A DNA stretch of 64,000 bases from Treponema primitia ZAS-2 (GTDB lineage: Bacteria; Spirochaetota; Spirochaetia; Treponematales; Breznakiellaceae), in NCBI RefSeq assembly GCF_000214375.1, contig NC_015578.1, forward strand, positions 1,302,001-1,366,000, in the 5' to 3' direction. Positions 1-7,938 of this stretch are shown piece by piece (within the stretch, counting starts at the first letter, position 1; every line of letters begins with the position of its first letter). The translations under genes were made by a program, and so were the position numbers. The notes beneath the pieces are model-generated. The model worked only from the letters and a program-made list of their open reading frames with translations. It did not search any database and had not been told where the DNA came from.

Positions 1-1036
1 AGGAATAGCCGGCCCGGGTGATCCCTTTGCCAATCCTGAGGAAACCCTGGCAACCATGGAACTGGTGCAGAAAAACTACCCTGACAAGATACTGTGTCTG
101 GCTACCAACGGCCTGGCCCTCTCTGATTACGGGGAACGCCTGGGAAAGCTCAATATCTCCCATGTGACCATCACGGTGAACGCCGTGGACCCCGCCATAG
201 GGGCAAAGATCTACGCCTGGGTCCGCTACGGTCCCCATGTCTACCGGGGCGTCACCGGGGCGGACCTGCTTATCCAGCGCCAGACAGAAGCTATCAAGGT
301 CCTCAAGTCCCTGGGAATCATAGTTAAAATAAACACTGTTGTTATTCCCGGCATCAACGATGCTCATGCCGCCGAGGTGGCTGCCTATACCGCGTCTCTG
401 GGGGCGGATGTACAGAACTGTATCCCCATGATGCACGTGGAAGAAACCGCCTTTGCGGATATCCCTTCTCCTACAGGGGAATCCATGACGGCTCTGCGGC
501 TTGAAACGGGGAAGCACTTAAGACAGATGTCACATTGCGCCCGCTGCCGGGCTGACGCCGCAGGGTTTCTGGGGGAGGAAAACCCCCGGGAAATAGAGCG
601 ATTGCTGGAAGAGGCAAAGTTACTGCGGCCCACAGCGGAGCGGCCCTATGTGGCGGTGGCTTCCATGGAAGGGCTCTTTGTAAACCAGCATTTGGGGGAA
701 GCGACACAGATGTGGATCTTCGGCTTTGAAGAGGGGAAGCTGGTCCTGAAAGGCCAGCGGCCCACCCCGGCGCCGGGCTCAGGGGACAAACGCTGGGAAA
801 GACTTGCGGATACCCTGGAGGACTGTATCGCCATCCTGGTGAGTAACTGCGGGGAAACTCCAAAACGGATACTGGAAAAGCAGGGCCTTGCGGTTATTGC
901 CGGAGAAGGACTTATCACTGATCTTGCGCTTCCCCTGTTTCAGGGCAGAAGCATTCCGAAAATATTTACTGTAACTCCGGGCCAATGCGGCGTAGGTGTT
1001 TCCTGCGGCGGTAAGGGTATGGGTTGCGGAGCATAA
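1..1036 (+). CDS. nifB: NifB, nitrogenase FeMo-cofactor radical SAM enzyme (5' end cut by window)
   Basis: NifB builds the Fe-S core (NifB-co) of the nitrogenase cofactor. The frame is open from base 2, so the gene starts upstream and the CxxxCxxC radical SAM motif lies outside the window. The first visible residues, GIAGPGDPFANPEETL, match the NifB motif after the cluster site. Further on, HCARCRADAAGFLGEE is the conserved late NifB cysteine motif. From about residue 195 of the visible part comes a NifX/NafY-like cofactor-binding domain, so this is the two-domain form. The ferredoxin gene follows 66 bases later, which fits a nif cluster upstream. Family assignment is very secure. Confidence 0.96.
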   Translation, partial: GIAGPGDPFANPEETLATMELVQKNYPDKILCLATNGLALSDYGERLGKLNISHVTITVNAVDPAIGAKIYAWVRYGPHVYRGVTGADLLIQRQTEAIKVLKSLGIIVKINTVVIPGINDAHAAEVAAYTASLGADVQNCIPMMHVEETAFADIPSPTGESMTALRLETGKHLRQMSHCARCRADAAGFLGEENPREIERLLEEAKLLRPTAERPYVAVASMEGLFVNQHLGEATQMWIFGFEEGKLVLKGQRPTPAPGSGDKRWERLADTLEDCIAILVSNCGETPKRILEKQGLAVIAGEGLITDLALPLFQGRSIPKIFTVTPGQCGVGVSCGGKGMGCGA

Positions 1037-1102
1037 GCATAATAATGCAACTGTGTAGCTGCGGAGTAGCAGCGTTACGCATAAAAAAGGGAGAGTAGAA
1101 AA

Positions 1103-1411
1103 ATGACGAAACCAAAGCATCATGTTTTTGTATGCGGGTCCTTTAGGGCCAATGGGACGCCTCAGGGAGTTTGTAGCAAGGGCGGTTCCATGCAGCTCAT
1201 GCAGTATTTGGAGGAAGAATTAGCGGATAAGGGGCTCGTGGATGTGAGCGTGTCCAGCACCGGATGCCTCAAGGTCTGCGACCGGGGGCCCGCCTTGGTG
1301 GTATACCCGGAAAACTGGTGGTTCGGTCATATCGACAGCGAAGAAGCTATCGACGCGGTGATCGGCTCCATTGAGAGCGGAACCCCTGCGGCAGATTATG
1401 TGATAGCTTAA
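1103..1411 (+). CDS. Thioredoxin-fold [2Fe-2S] ferredoxin, nif-associated
   Basis: This 102-residue protein has the four cysteines of the thioredoxin-like [2Fe-2S] ferredoxins (C11, C24, C55, C59). The motifs CGSFRANGTPQGVC and STGCLKVCDRGPALVVYPE match the nif-linked ferredoxins of Azotobacter and Clostridium pasteurianum. It would carry electrons in the cytoplasm, probably to nitrogenase or its assembly machinery; that role is inferred from its place after nifB. A GGGAGAG ribosome binding site precedes the ATG. Its length is typical of the family. Confidence 0.9.
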   Translation: MTKPKHHVFVCGSFRANGTPQGVCSKGGSMQLMQYLEEELADKGLVDVSVSSTGCLKVCDRGPALVVYPENWWFGHIDSEEAIDAVIGSIESGTPAADYVIA

Positions 1412-1497
1412 AAAGCTTGTAACTTTACTTTACAGAAACACTCAATGCTTCTACTGGGAATGGATACTCAATGTTTGGTAGAAGGGGGAAATAAAAA

Positions 1498-2226
1498 GTG
1501 AGGATACATTACCTGCAGCATGTTCCTTTTGAAAATCCCGGGTATATTTTGACCTGGGCAAAAAATCATGGCTGGGGGATGACGAACACCCTCCTCTATG
1601 AGTACCCTTCGGGGAATGTTCCTTTTCCCCTGGCCCGTAATTATGATTGGCTGGTGATCATGGGGGGCCCCATGAATATCTACGAGGATGCGGAATATCC
1701 CTGGCTTGTGGAAGAAAAAGAATTCATTAAACATGCCATTGATAAGGGAAAGGTAGTTATCGGCCTCTGCCTGGGGGCGCAGCTTCTTGCCGGTGTTCTG
1801 GGGGGAACGGTTACGCAAAACCCGCAAAAGGAAATAGGCTGGTTTCCGGTAACCCTGAGCCCTGAAGCCCGGTCGCTGCCGCTTTTTTCCTTTCTGCCGG
1901 AAAAACCTTTAGTCTTTCAATGGCATGGAGACACTTTTAGTACCCTGCCGGCGGAAGCGGTTCTTTTAGCTTCCAGCGAAGCCTGTAAGAACCAGGCGTT
2001 TATGTACCGGGATCGGGTTTTTGCATTTCAGTTTCATCTGGAAAATACCTTTGAAGTCATCTCGGCTCTGATAGAAAACAGCGGGAATGAACTGGTTGAT
2101 GGGCCCTGGATACAAAGCGCTAAAGAAATGCTCGGTCATGCTGAGTATATTACCCAGGATAATTCGTGGATGGACGAGTTTCTTACCCAGTTGGAAAACC
2201 AAGGGAAGAATAACTGTACATACTGA
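1498..2226 (+). CDS. Class I glutamine amidotransferase (GMP synthase-like)
   Basis: This 242-residue stand-alone GATase1 domain hydrolyses glutamine to release ammonia; the acceptor is unknown. The nucleophile Cys91 lies in VIGLCLGAQLLAG and the His180/Glu182 pair in FAFQFHLE, so the triad is complete. IMGGPMNIYED is the oxyanion-side motif of YfeJ/GuaA-like amidotransferases. There is no synthetase domain. The start is a GTG nine bases after GAAGGGGGAAA. It converges on the LeuA-family gene, with 45 bases between them and no clear hairpin terminator. Family is secure; the substrate cannot be told. Confidence 0.88.
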   Translation: MRIHYLQHVPFENPGYILTWAKNHGWGMTNTLLYEYPSGNVPFPLARNYDWLVIMGGPMNIYEDAEYPWLVEEKEFIKHAIDKGKVVIGLCLGAQLLAGVLGGTVTQNPQKEIGWFPVTLSPEARSLPLFSFLPEKPLVFQWHGDTFSTLPAEAVLLASSEACKNQAFMYRDRVFAFQFHLENTFEVISALIENSGNELVDGPWIQSAKEMLGHAEYITQDNSWMDEFLTQLENQGKNNCTY

Positions 2227-2271
2227 TGGGCTGGTTTGTTGGAGTATAAGATTTAATAACCACGGATCTGA

Positions 2272-3936
2272 TCATATTTTTCCCTGAACCCCCAGAGCGT
2301 TCACCGCATCCAGGCAGCACTGAAACAGAAGCAGTCCCTGTGAGGAACCGGTACGCTCCATCGCAAAAAGTCTTTCTTCGCCGGAAAGATCCCGGACGTT
2401 TATCTCCGCATAAAGCCTGAGGCGCTCCCCGTAACCTGTTACGGTAGTCCGGAGCCGTGGTTCAGCTTTTGTGAGTTTTCTTACCGCTCCTAGGACCGCC
2501 TCTGTTTCGTTCGCTCCTTCACCGGCAAACTCCAGGGTCTGCCCGCCATAAACCGCCGCGGTCCCACTGACCCTGACCTGAGACGGCTTTACCTCGTCGG
2601 GCTGAATACTTTTACTGTGGGTATCAGCGCTGCTCTGCACAGGAAGCCTGGCTTCAGTGATAGTTTCCGAGAAAGCCAGACATACCAGGGGGCCGGCATA
2701 AGAGGGTGGCAGCAGCTTCATATCAGCCAGGAGGCAGAGAAACTCCGTGATCTCCAGGGAGCTGTTTCCCTCTCCGGCAGCTCCTGATCCACGAATAAAA
2801 CTGTTGATGTATTTAAGATTTACGTCTTTCAGATGGGCGCATATACGGGAAAGGGCGGCCTCATCCGGAGCAAGGCCGCAATAACGTTGGGCGAAGAGCT
2901 GTACCCCGGCCTGGCCTGAATGGCGGGTGAGGACTATCCGCTCAGGCGCCGTGTTCCAGCGGTTCAGCAGGGGGAGGGAGTAGGTTTCCGCATCCCTGGA
3001 CAGGCCCTGTTGGTGTATGCCCGAACCGTGGGCCCGGGTGTTCCAGCCGCTTAAGGGTTTCATGGGGGAAAGGGATGTGCCCGAAGCTTCCGCAGTCAGG
3101 CGCAGCAGCGCCGGAAGCCGTTCCGGTTTCAGGCCCGTCACTGCCCGGTATAGATCCGGCCGGGCTTCCAGGTTGGCGGCCACTTCTTCCAGGGCGGCGT
3201 TTCCCGCCCGCTCACCCAGGCCTAGGGCAGAAACTTCCGCCTGACCGCAGCCGGCCAGTATCCCTGCCAGGGTATTGGCGCAGGCCAGGCCCAGATCGTT
3301 GTGACAGTGGATGCTGAGTATGCACTGCCCTTGGGCAAGGGAGGGAATATTTTCACAAAGAAACGCAATAAGATTCCCTGTTTCTTCGGGAGAAAAAAGC
3401 CCCAGAGTGTCGGCGATGTTGACCACGTCGGCCCCGGCGTCAAAGGCGGCTTCGCAGTATTCCTGCAAGAAACTCCGGTCCGCCCTGGTGGCGTCCTCCG
3501 CCCCAAGCTCCACCCTGGAGCAGAGGCCTGCGGCAAAGGAAACCGCTTCCCGGGCCATGGCGATAATTTCAGCTTCAGTTTTTCCGAGCTTTGCCCGTAT
3601 GTGTATGGGGCTCACCGGCAGGGACAGGTGCAGGGTTCCCTGACCGGTTCCCCCAAAAACGCCGGCGCTTTCCCGGATATCCGCAGGAATGCTGCGGCAC
3701 ATCACGGCGGTGCGGCCCGGAAGCTCCCGGGCTGTCAGATGGCAGAGTTCGTAATCAGTTTTATTGGAAAGGGGAAAGCCGGTTTCAATAATATCCACCC
3801 CCGCTTCCGCCAGGCTCAGGGCCAGGGCAAGTTTTTTGTCCCGGGAAAAAGCAAAGCCCGCCGCCTGATCCCCTTCCCGCAGGGTAGTGTCGAAAAGGAT
3901 TATTCGCCGTGGGGGATTGCCCGGGTTATCCGGCAA
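2272..3936 (-). CDS. LeuA/homocitrate synthase family acyltransferase
   Basis: This 554-residue enzyme belongs to the family that condenses acetyl-CoA with a 2-oxo acid (isopropylmalate, citramalate or homocitrate synthase). The HMGL-like barrel shows LFDTTLREGDQ near residue 14, HCHNDLGLA near 210 and the helical-region motif HGSGIHQQGLSRD near 310. The last ~100 residues look like a LeuA allosteric/dimer domain, which NifV proteins usually lack. Homocitrate synthase for the nitrogenase cofactor is possible, with nifB 1.2 kb away, but citramalate or isopropylmalate synthase fits the C-terminus as well. Its start overlaps the upstream gene by 11 bases, so the two are translationally coupled. 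Confidence 0.85.
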   Translation of the reverse strand: MPDNPGNPPRRIILFDTTLREGDQAAGFAFSRDKKLALALSLAEAGVDIIETGFPLSNKTDYELCHLTARELPGRTAVMCRSIPADIRESAGVFGGTGQGTLHLSLPVSPIHIRAKLGKTEAEIIAMAREAVSFAAGLCSRVELGAEDATRADRSFLQEYCEAAFDAGADVVNIADTLGLFSPEETGNLIAFLCENIPSLAQGQCILSIHCHNDLGLACANTLAGILAGCGQAEVSALGLGERAGNAALEEVAANLEARPDLYRAVTGLKPERLPALLRLTAEASGTSLSPMKPLSGWNTRAHGSGIHQQGLSRDAETYSLPLLNRWNTAPERIVLTRHSGQAGVQLFAQRYCGLAPDEAALSRICAHLKDVNLKYINSFIRGSGAAGEGNSSLEITEFLCLLADMKLLPPSYAGPLVCLAFSETITEARLPVQSSADTHSKSIQPDEVKPSQVRVSGTAAVYGGQTLEFAGEGANETEAVLGAVRKLTKAEPRLRTTVTGYGERLRLYAEINVRDLSGEERLFAMERTGSSQGLLLFQCCLDAVNALGVQGKI

Positions 3937-4321
3937 TTTCCTGTTCCGCCAGAAGCGCTACCCGGTCGATGGCGTCCATAAAGCGGGGTACATCCTCCGG
4001 TACGGGCTTGATAATCCTGAAATCGAAGACCGAGCAGATGGACTGGAGGGAATCAAAGTACAAAAGGGATTCTTCCAGATCCGCAGGCAGGGTCATGAAG
4101 GCTTTGACCTCCCCCACAAAATCGGACATGGTGTGGTTTTGGGGCAGCAGCCCCCGGTGGGTAAATATGGACATGAAGTACTTTTCAATGCCCATGGCGG
4201 CGACATTCTGGATAATTTCGGGGGTAAAGACCTCAGGCCGCTTTACACTGCCCCGAACCGTCCGGTGAAAGCCCTGGCCGTCCTCGAAAAATTGTTCCCA
4301 GTCTTTTTTTTGTATTTTCAT
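3926..4321 (-). CDS. Uncharacterised protein coupled to the LeuA-family enzyme
   Basis: I do not recognise a family. The 131-residue product is soluble, mostly helical in look, acidic towards the end and lacks cysteine clusters or a signal peptide. It includes FEDGQGFHRTVRGSVKRPEVFTP... near the N-terminus and SVFDFRIIKPVPEDV later. The 11-base overlap with the start of the LeuA-family gene is strong evidence that it is a real, co-translated gene. A role as partner of that enzyme is only an inference. Confidence 0.7.
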   Translation of the reverse strand: MKIQKKDWEQFFEDGQGFHRTVRGSVKRPEVFTPEIIQNVAAMGIEKYFMSIFTHRGLLPQNHTMSDFVGEVKAFMTLPADLEESLLYFDSLQSICSVFDFRIIKPVPEDVPRFMDAIDRVALLAEQEIAG

Positions 4322-4434
4322 AGCCTATTCTATCATGATTATAAAAACATATCAGCTCCCCAGGCTATAAACAGGGCTTCTCTCCGATTACCCTCCTGGG
4401 TGGTCTCTGTATTGTTATAATCGATAAATTTTTC

Positions 4435-4464
4435 TTGACATAATTGCAAGCTCCAAAATATAAT
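4435..4464 (+). promoter_or_regulatory. sigma70-type promoter with ATG six bases after the -10 box
   Basis: A perfect -35 TTGACA (4435-4440) and a perfect -10 TATAAT (4459-4464) are 18 bases apart. The predicted transcription start is at about 4471, exactly the A of an in-frame ATG of the molybdopterin-binding gene. Either the mRNA is leaderless or the leader is 15 bases if the next ATG (4486) is used. Confidence 0.75.
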
Positions 4465-4470
4465 GCTTTA

Positions 4471-5508
4471 ATGGGCGCTTCGGGAATGAAGATGTTGCAG
4501 ATTGAGGATGCGGTGGGTCAGGTGCTTTGCCATGACATGACCCGAATCGTGCAGGGGGAGATGAAAGGCCCCCAGTTCCGCAAGGGCCACATTATCCAGG
4601 CTGCTGACATCCCCATGCTCCTTTCTATGGGCAAGGAACAGATCTTTGTCTGGGAAAAACGGCCCGGAATGCTCCACGAGGATGAAGCAGCAGAAGCGCT
4701 GGCCCGTATCTGCCGGGGGGCAAACATCCGGCAAAGCGGTCCGATTGAGGGAAAGATCGAATTTTTTGCCGAAACCGACGGGCTTTTCTGCTTTGACACG
4801 GAAACCCTAAACCGTATCAACGATATAGAGGACCTGGTCATCGCTGCCCGCCATGCCCTGAGCCCGGTAAAGGCGGGGGACAAACTTGCGGGGATGAAGG
4901 CGGTGCCCCTGGTCATACCGGCTGAAAAACTGCGCCAGGCCCGGGAAGCCGCCGGGGAAGGCCCTCTGATGCAGGTTAAGCCCTATCTCCTGAAAAGCGC
5001 CTGTGTGATCACCACGGGCAGCGAGATCGCCAAGGGCCTCATCACCGACACCTTTACCCCGGTCATCATGGACAAACTGGCAGGCTACGGAATTTCGGTG
5101 ATAAAGCATATCATCACCGGGGACGGCATTGACAAGGTGGCCGGGGCAATAGCCTGCGCCCGGAAAGAAAATCCGGATCTGATCCTCTGTACCGGCGGCA
5201 TGAGCGTCGATCCCGACGACAACACCCCCGGCGCAATTCGGCAAAGCGGCGCCGCCATTGTGAGCTACGGCGCCCCGGTCATGCCGGGGGTAATGTTTGT
5301 CCTGGGCTATTACGAAGACGGAAGGCCCATCATTGGGCTCCCGGGCTGCGTGATGTACGCCGCCGCCACGATTTTTGACATAGTCCTCCCCCGGGTCGCC
5401 GCGGGGCTGCCCATGAAACGCCGGGACTTTTCCCGCATGGGCAATGGGGGCCTGTGCCTGGGCTGTGGGGTGTGCCATTACCCCATCTGTCCCTTTGGAA
5501 AGGGGTAA
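4471..5508 (+). CDS. Molybdopterin-binding (MoeA/MogA-like) protein
   Basis: The protein carries the MoCF-binding fold: ILCTGGMSVDPDDNTPGAI in the last third and IIGLPGCVMYAAATIFDIVLPRVAAG as the closing motif. The N-terminus IEDAVGQVLCHDMT is typical of the stand-alone MoeA-related proteins of anaerobes. The C-terminal tail LGCGVCHYPICPFGKG is cysteine-rich and may bind metal. It probably serves molybdenum cofactor chemistry or molybdate use; being near nif genes is suggestive only. The frame is open from TTG 4444, but that codon lies inside the promoter. ATG 4471 sits at the predicted +1, and ATG 4486 (MKMLQIEDAVG) best matches family starts. Confidence 0.82.
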   Translation: MGASGMKMLQIEDAVGQVLCHDMTRIVQGEMKGPQFRKGHIIQAADIPMLLSMGKEQIFVWEKRPGMLHEDEAAEALARICRGANIRQSGPIEGKIEFFAETDGLFCFDTETLNRINDIEDLVIAARHALSPVKAGDKLAGMKAVPLVIPAEKLRQAREAAGEGPLMQVKPYLLKSACVITTGSEIAKGLITDTFTPVIMDKLAGYGISVIKHIITGDGIDKVAGAIACARKENPDLILCTGGMSVDPDDNTPGAIRQSGAAIVSYGAPVMPGVMFVLGYYEDGRPIIGLPGCVMYAAATIFDIVLPRVAAGLPMKRRDFSRMGNGGLCLGCGVCHYPICPFGKG

Positions 5509-5510
5509 TT

Positions 5511-5538
5511 TGCGTAATAAAATTTATATGCTATACTA
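5511..5538 (+). promoter_or_regulatory. Likely promoter of the hydrolase/anSME pair
   Basis: TTGCGT (5511-5516) and TATACT (5533-5538) are separated by 16 bases, just after the molybdopterin-binding gene. A strong ribosome binding site, AAAGGAGG, follows before the hydrolase ATG. Confidence 0.45.
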
Positions 5539-5568
5539 CAATCCAGAAAGTGTTAAAGGAGGTTCCTG

Positions 5569-6336
5569 ATGTGGAACCAATTGAAGACCGACGAGTATGA
5601 GGGGATGCTGGCGGAGACCGTGGCCATCACCGGCTATAAGGGCGATTCTGTGCGTGCGTACCTTTCGCGCCCCTTGGGAAAAGGGCCCTATCCGGGTATC
5701 GTCCTTATCCCCCACATGCCCGGCTGGGACGAGTTTTGCCGGGAGACCGCCCGAAGGTTCACCCAGCATGGGTATATGACCCTGTGCCCGGACATTTTCA
5801 GCCGCTTTGGGAGCGGAAGGCCGGAGGAAGTGGCGGGCAAGGCCCGCGCCGAAGGCGGTGTACCCGATGACAGCGTAATGGGTGATTGCGAAGGATCCGT
5901 GGATTTGCTGCGGAATACGCCCTTTTCCAACGGCAAAGTGGGGGTTATCGGAATGTGTTCCGGTGGCCGCCATGCGTTTCTTGCGGCGTGCAGGGTGGAG
6001 GGCCTTGACGCGGCAGTTGATTGCTGGGGAGGCGGCGTGGTTGCCGCGGAAAAGGACCTTACACCTGCGCGGCCTGTGGCCCCGATTGACTATACGCCCC
6101 AGCTTTCCTGCCCCCTTCTGGGGATCTTTGGCAACGACGACCAGATGCCCACTGCGGAACAGGTGAATCTCCACGAAGAAGCGCTGAAAAAGCATGGGAA
6201 GGACTACCAATTCCACCGCTACGATGATGCGGGGCACGGAATTTGGTACTACCACACCCCCATGTACCGGCAGGCCCAAGCCATGGATTCCTGGGAAAAG
6301 GTGTTCGATTTTTTCGGCAAGCATCTGCGTAGTTAG
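5569..6336 (+). CDS. Dienelactone hydrolase family alpha/beta-hydrolase
   Basis: This 255-residue cytoplasmic hydrolase has the dienelactone hydrolase nucleophile Cys130 in GVIGMCSGGRHAF, an acid residue in GIFGNDDQMP and the catalytic His in DDAGHGIWYY near the C-terminus. The DLH start is seen in PGIVLIPHMPGW. The physiological ester or lactone substrate is unknown. AAAGGAGG lies just before the ATG. The anSME-like gene begins five bases after the stop, so both are probably one transcript. Confidence 0.9.
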   Translation: MWNQLKTDEYEGMLAETVAITGYKGDSVRAYLSRPLGKGPYPGIVLIPHMPGWDEFCRETARRFTQHGYMTLCPDIFSRFGSGRPEEVAGKARAEGGVPDDSVMGDCEGSVDLLRNTPFSNGKVGVIGMCSGGRHAFLAACRVEGLDAAVDCWGGGVVAAEKDLTPARPVAPIDYTPQLSCPLLGIFGNDDQMPTAEQVNLHEEALKKHGKDYQFHRYDDAGHGIWYYHTPMYRQAQAMDSWEKVFDFFGKHLRS

Positions 6337-6341
6337 CTTCG

Positions 6342-7607
6342 ATGGGAAATTCCGCTCCCTTTGCAGTAATGGCAAAACCGGTGGGGCCCCGCTGCAACCT
6401 GCGCTGCGCTTACTGCTATTACACCGGGGATGAACAGCGTTCAAACCAGCTCGGCGCCCGCACATCCCGTATGCCGGACAGCCTGCTTGACTTGTACATC
6501 CGCAAATACATAGAGGCAAGCCCCGGGCCGGTGGTGCCCTTTACCTGGCATGGCGGCGAGCCGGCCCTGGCAGGGCTGGATTTCTATCGGCTTGCGGTGG
6601 ATCTGCAGAAACGGTATCTCCCCCCAGGCTGGACCTGCTGGAACAATATCCAGACCAATGGGACTTTGCTTGACGACGAATGGTGCGCGTTTTTGGCGGG
6701 CGCTCATTTTGATGTGGGCCTGAGCCTGGACGGCACAGTAGAACTGCACGACCGGCAGCGCCCGGATCAGGGTGGCAAGGGAAGCTATGCCCGCTCTGCC
6801 CAGGCGGTTAGCCGTTTGCAGGCCCAGGGCATCCAGCCCGACCTGCTCTGCACCGTCACCGCTGATACTGCAAAAAATCCCCTGGGGGTATACCGCGCCC
6901 TGGCAGAGCTCAACACCGGATGGATTCAGTTTATCCCGATTGTGCGGCGCACGCCGGACGGACAGCTTACCCAGGACTCTGTGAGCGGCGCCGACTATGG
7001 GCGCTTCCTTTGCACAGTTCTGGACGAATGGAGCCTCCATGACCTGGGCAAGCTGGACATACAGCTATTCGCCGAAATGTCCCTGGTCTGGTCCGGGGGA
7101 ACCGCCAGCCTCTGCTGGATGGCCCCCAGCTGCGGCCGGGTGCTCATTGTGGAGCAGGACGGCGGCGTATATTCCTGCGATCACTTCGTCAACCCCGAAC
7201 ACCGCATCGGCGACCTGGCCTCCGCAAGCCTGGACCAGCTCCTTGCCCTGCCTGAACAACGCCGCTTTGGCAATGACAAGCGGGACCACCTTCCCGGGCA
7301 ATGCAGATCCTGCCCCCACCTGGCTGTGTGCAACGGCGGCTGCCCAAAGGACCGCTTCGCCCAGGCCGCAAACGGCGAGCCGGGCCTGAATGTTCTCTGC
7401 GACGGCCTCCGGCAATTCTATGCCTACGCCGAGCGCCCGCTCAAACAGATCATGCGGCTCCGGCGCCAGGGCCAAACGCCGGCTGCCATTATGGCTGAAC
7501 TGCGGAGCGAAGCCTTAGCCCGCTGGAAGGGCGTTGGGCGCAACGACCCCTGTCCCTGCGGCAGCGGCCGCAAGGCAAAGCATTGCTGCTGGCCCGGGCC
7601 GTTGTAG
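6342..7607 (+). CDS. Anaerobic sulfatase-maturase-type radical SAM/SPASM enzyme with C-terminal SEC-C motif
   Basis: The enzyme resembles anSMEs, which oxidise a Cys or Ser of sulfatases to formylglycine. The radical SAM cluster is CNLRCAYC (C18, C22, C25), followed by FTWHGGEPALAG. The SPASM half shows YSCDHFVNPEHRIGDL and CRSCPHLAVCNGGCPKDRF for the auxiliary clusters. Residues ~398-417 hold a SEC-C zinc motif (GRNDPCPCGSGRKAKHCC), an addition often found at the end of such proteins. No sulfatase is in the window, so the substrate is elsewhere or different. It lies five bases after the hydrolase gene. Confidence 0.9.
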   Translation: MGNSAPFAVMAKPVGPRCNLRCAYCYYTGDEQRSNQLGARTSRMPDSLLDLYIRKYIEASPGPVVPFTWHGGEPALAGLDFYRLAVDLQKRYLPPGWTCWNNIQTNGTLLDDEWCAFLAGAHFDVGLSLDGTVELHDRQRPDQGGKGSYARSAQAVSRLQAQGIQPDLLCTVTADTAKNPLGVYRALAELNTGWIQFIPIVRRTPDGQLTQDSVSGADYGRFLCTVLDEWSLHDLGKLDIQLFAEMSLVWSGGTASLCWMAPSCGRVLIVEQDGGVYSCDHFVNPEHRIGDLASASLDQLLALPEQRRFGNDKRDHLPGQCRSCPHLAVCNGGCPKDRFAQAANGEPGLNVLCDGLRQFYAYAERPLKQIMRLRRQGQTPAAIMAELRSEALARWKGVGRNDPCPCGSGRKAKHCCWPGPL

Positions 7608-7938
7608 GGGGGAGGGAATTAAACCAGCGGCGGGGTCTATCTTACAAAAAATGAGTTTATAAAATGTTAATAACATTGTAAATAAGATGTTATTGGCATA
7701 TTTTGGAAAAAGATGATATTATTTTGACCGATCAAGCGTTGATTTCTCGGCTAAGGATGTATTACAACGCTCTGCCAGAGGGGGTTTATGGACACTCTTG
7801 TAGGCATGGCTACTGACACAACGAAGAACCGCCCAAATGATGATCAGGAAACGGCAAAAAAGCCAGACATCACCCCATCTATACCTACTTAGATATATTT
7901 GATATTATTTCATAGAAAGATAAATAAGGAGTTATACC
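7608..7938. other. 331-base intergenic stretch, AT-rich
   Basis: I see no known RNA or full gene here. There is a small inverted repeat (AATGTTA/TAACATT) around 7666-7680. A 34-codon open frame (7788-7892) starts six bases after GAGGGG, but its product resembles nothing I know. The base composition turns AT-rich here and stays so through the following lipoprotein gene. The segment ends with TAAGGAG, the ribosome binding site of that gene. Confidence 0.5.

Noticed and set aside
4444-4470. TTG 4444 as start of the molybdopterin-binding gene
   Set aside because: It lies between the -35 and -10 boxes of a consensus promoter and has no ribosome binding site.
5536-6519. 327-codon minus-strand open frame opposite the hydrolase
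   Set aside because: It is the shadow of a well-supported hydrolase and anSME start; its translation is Arg/His/Pro/Gly-rich with no domain.
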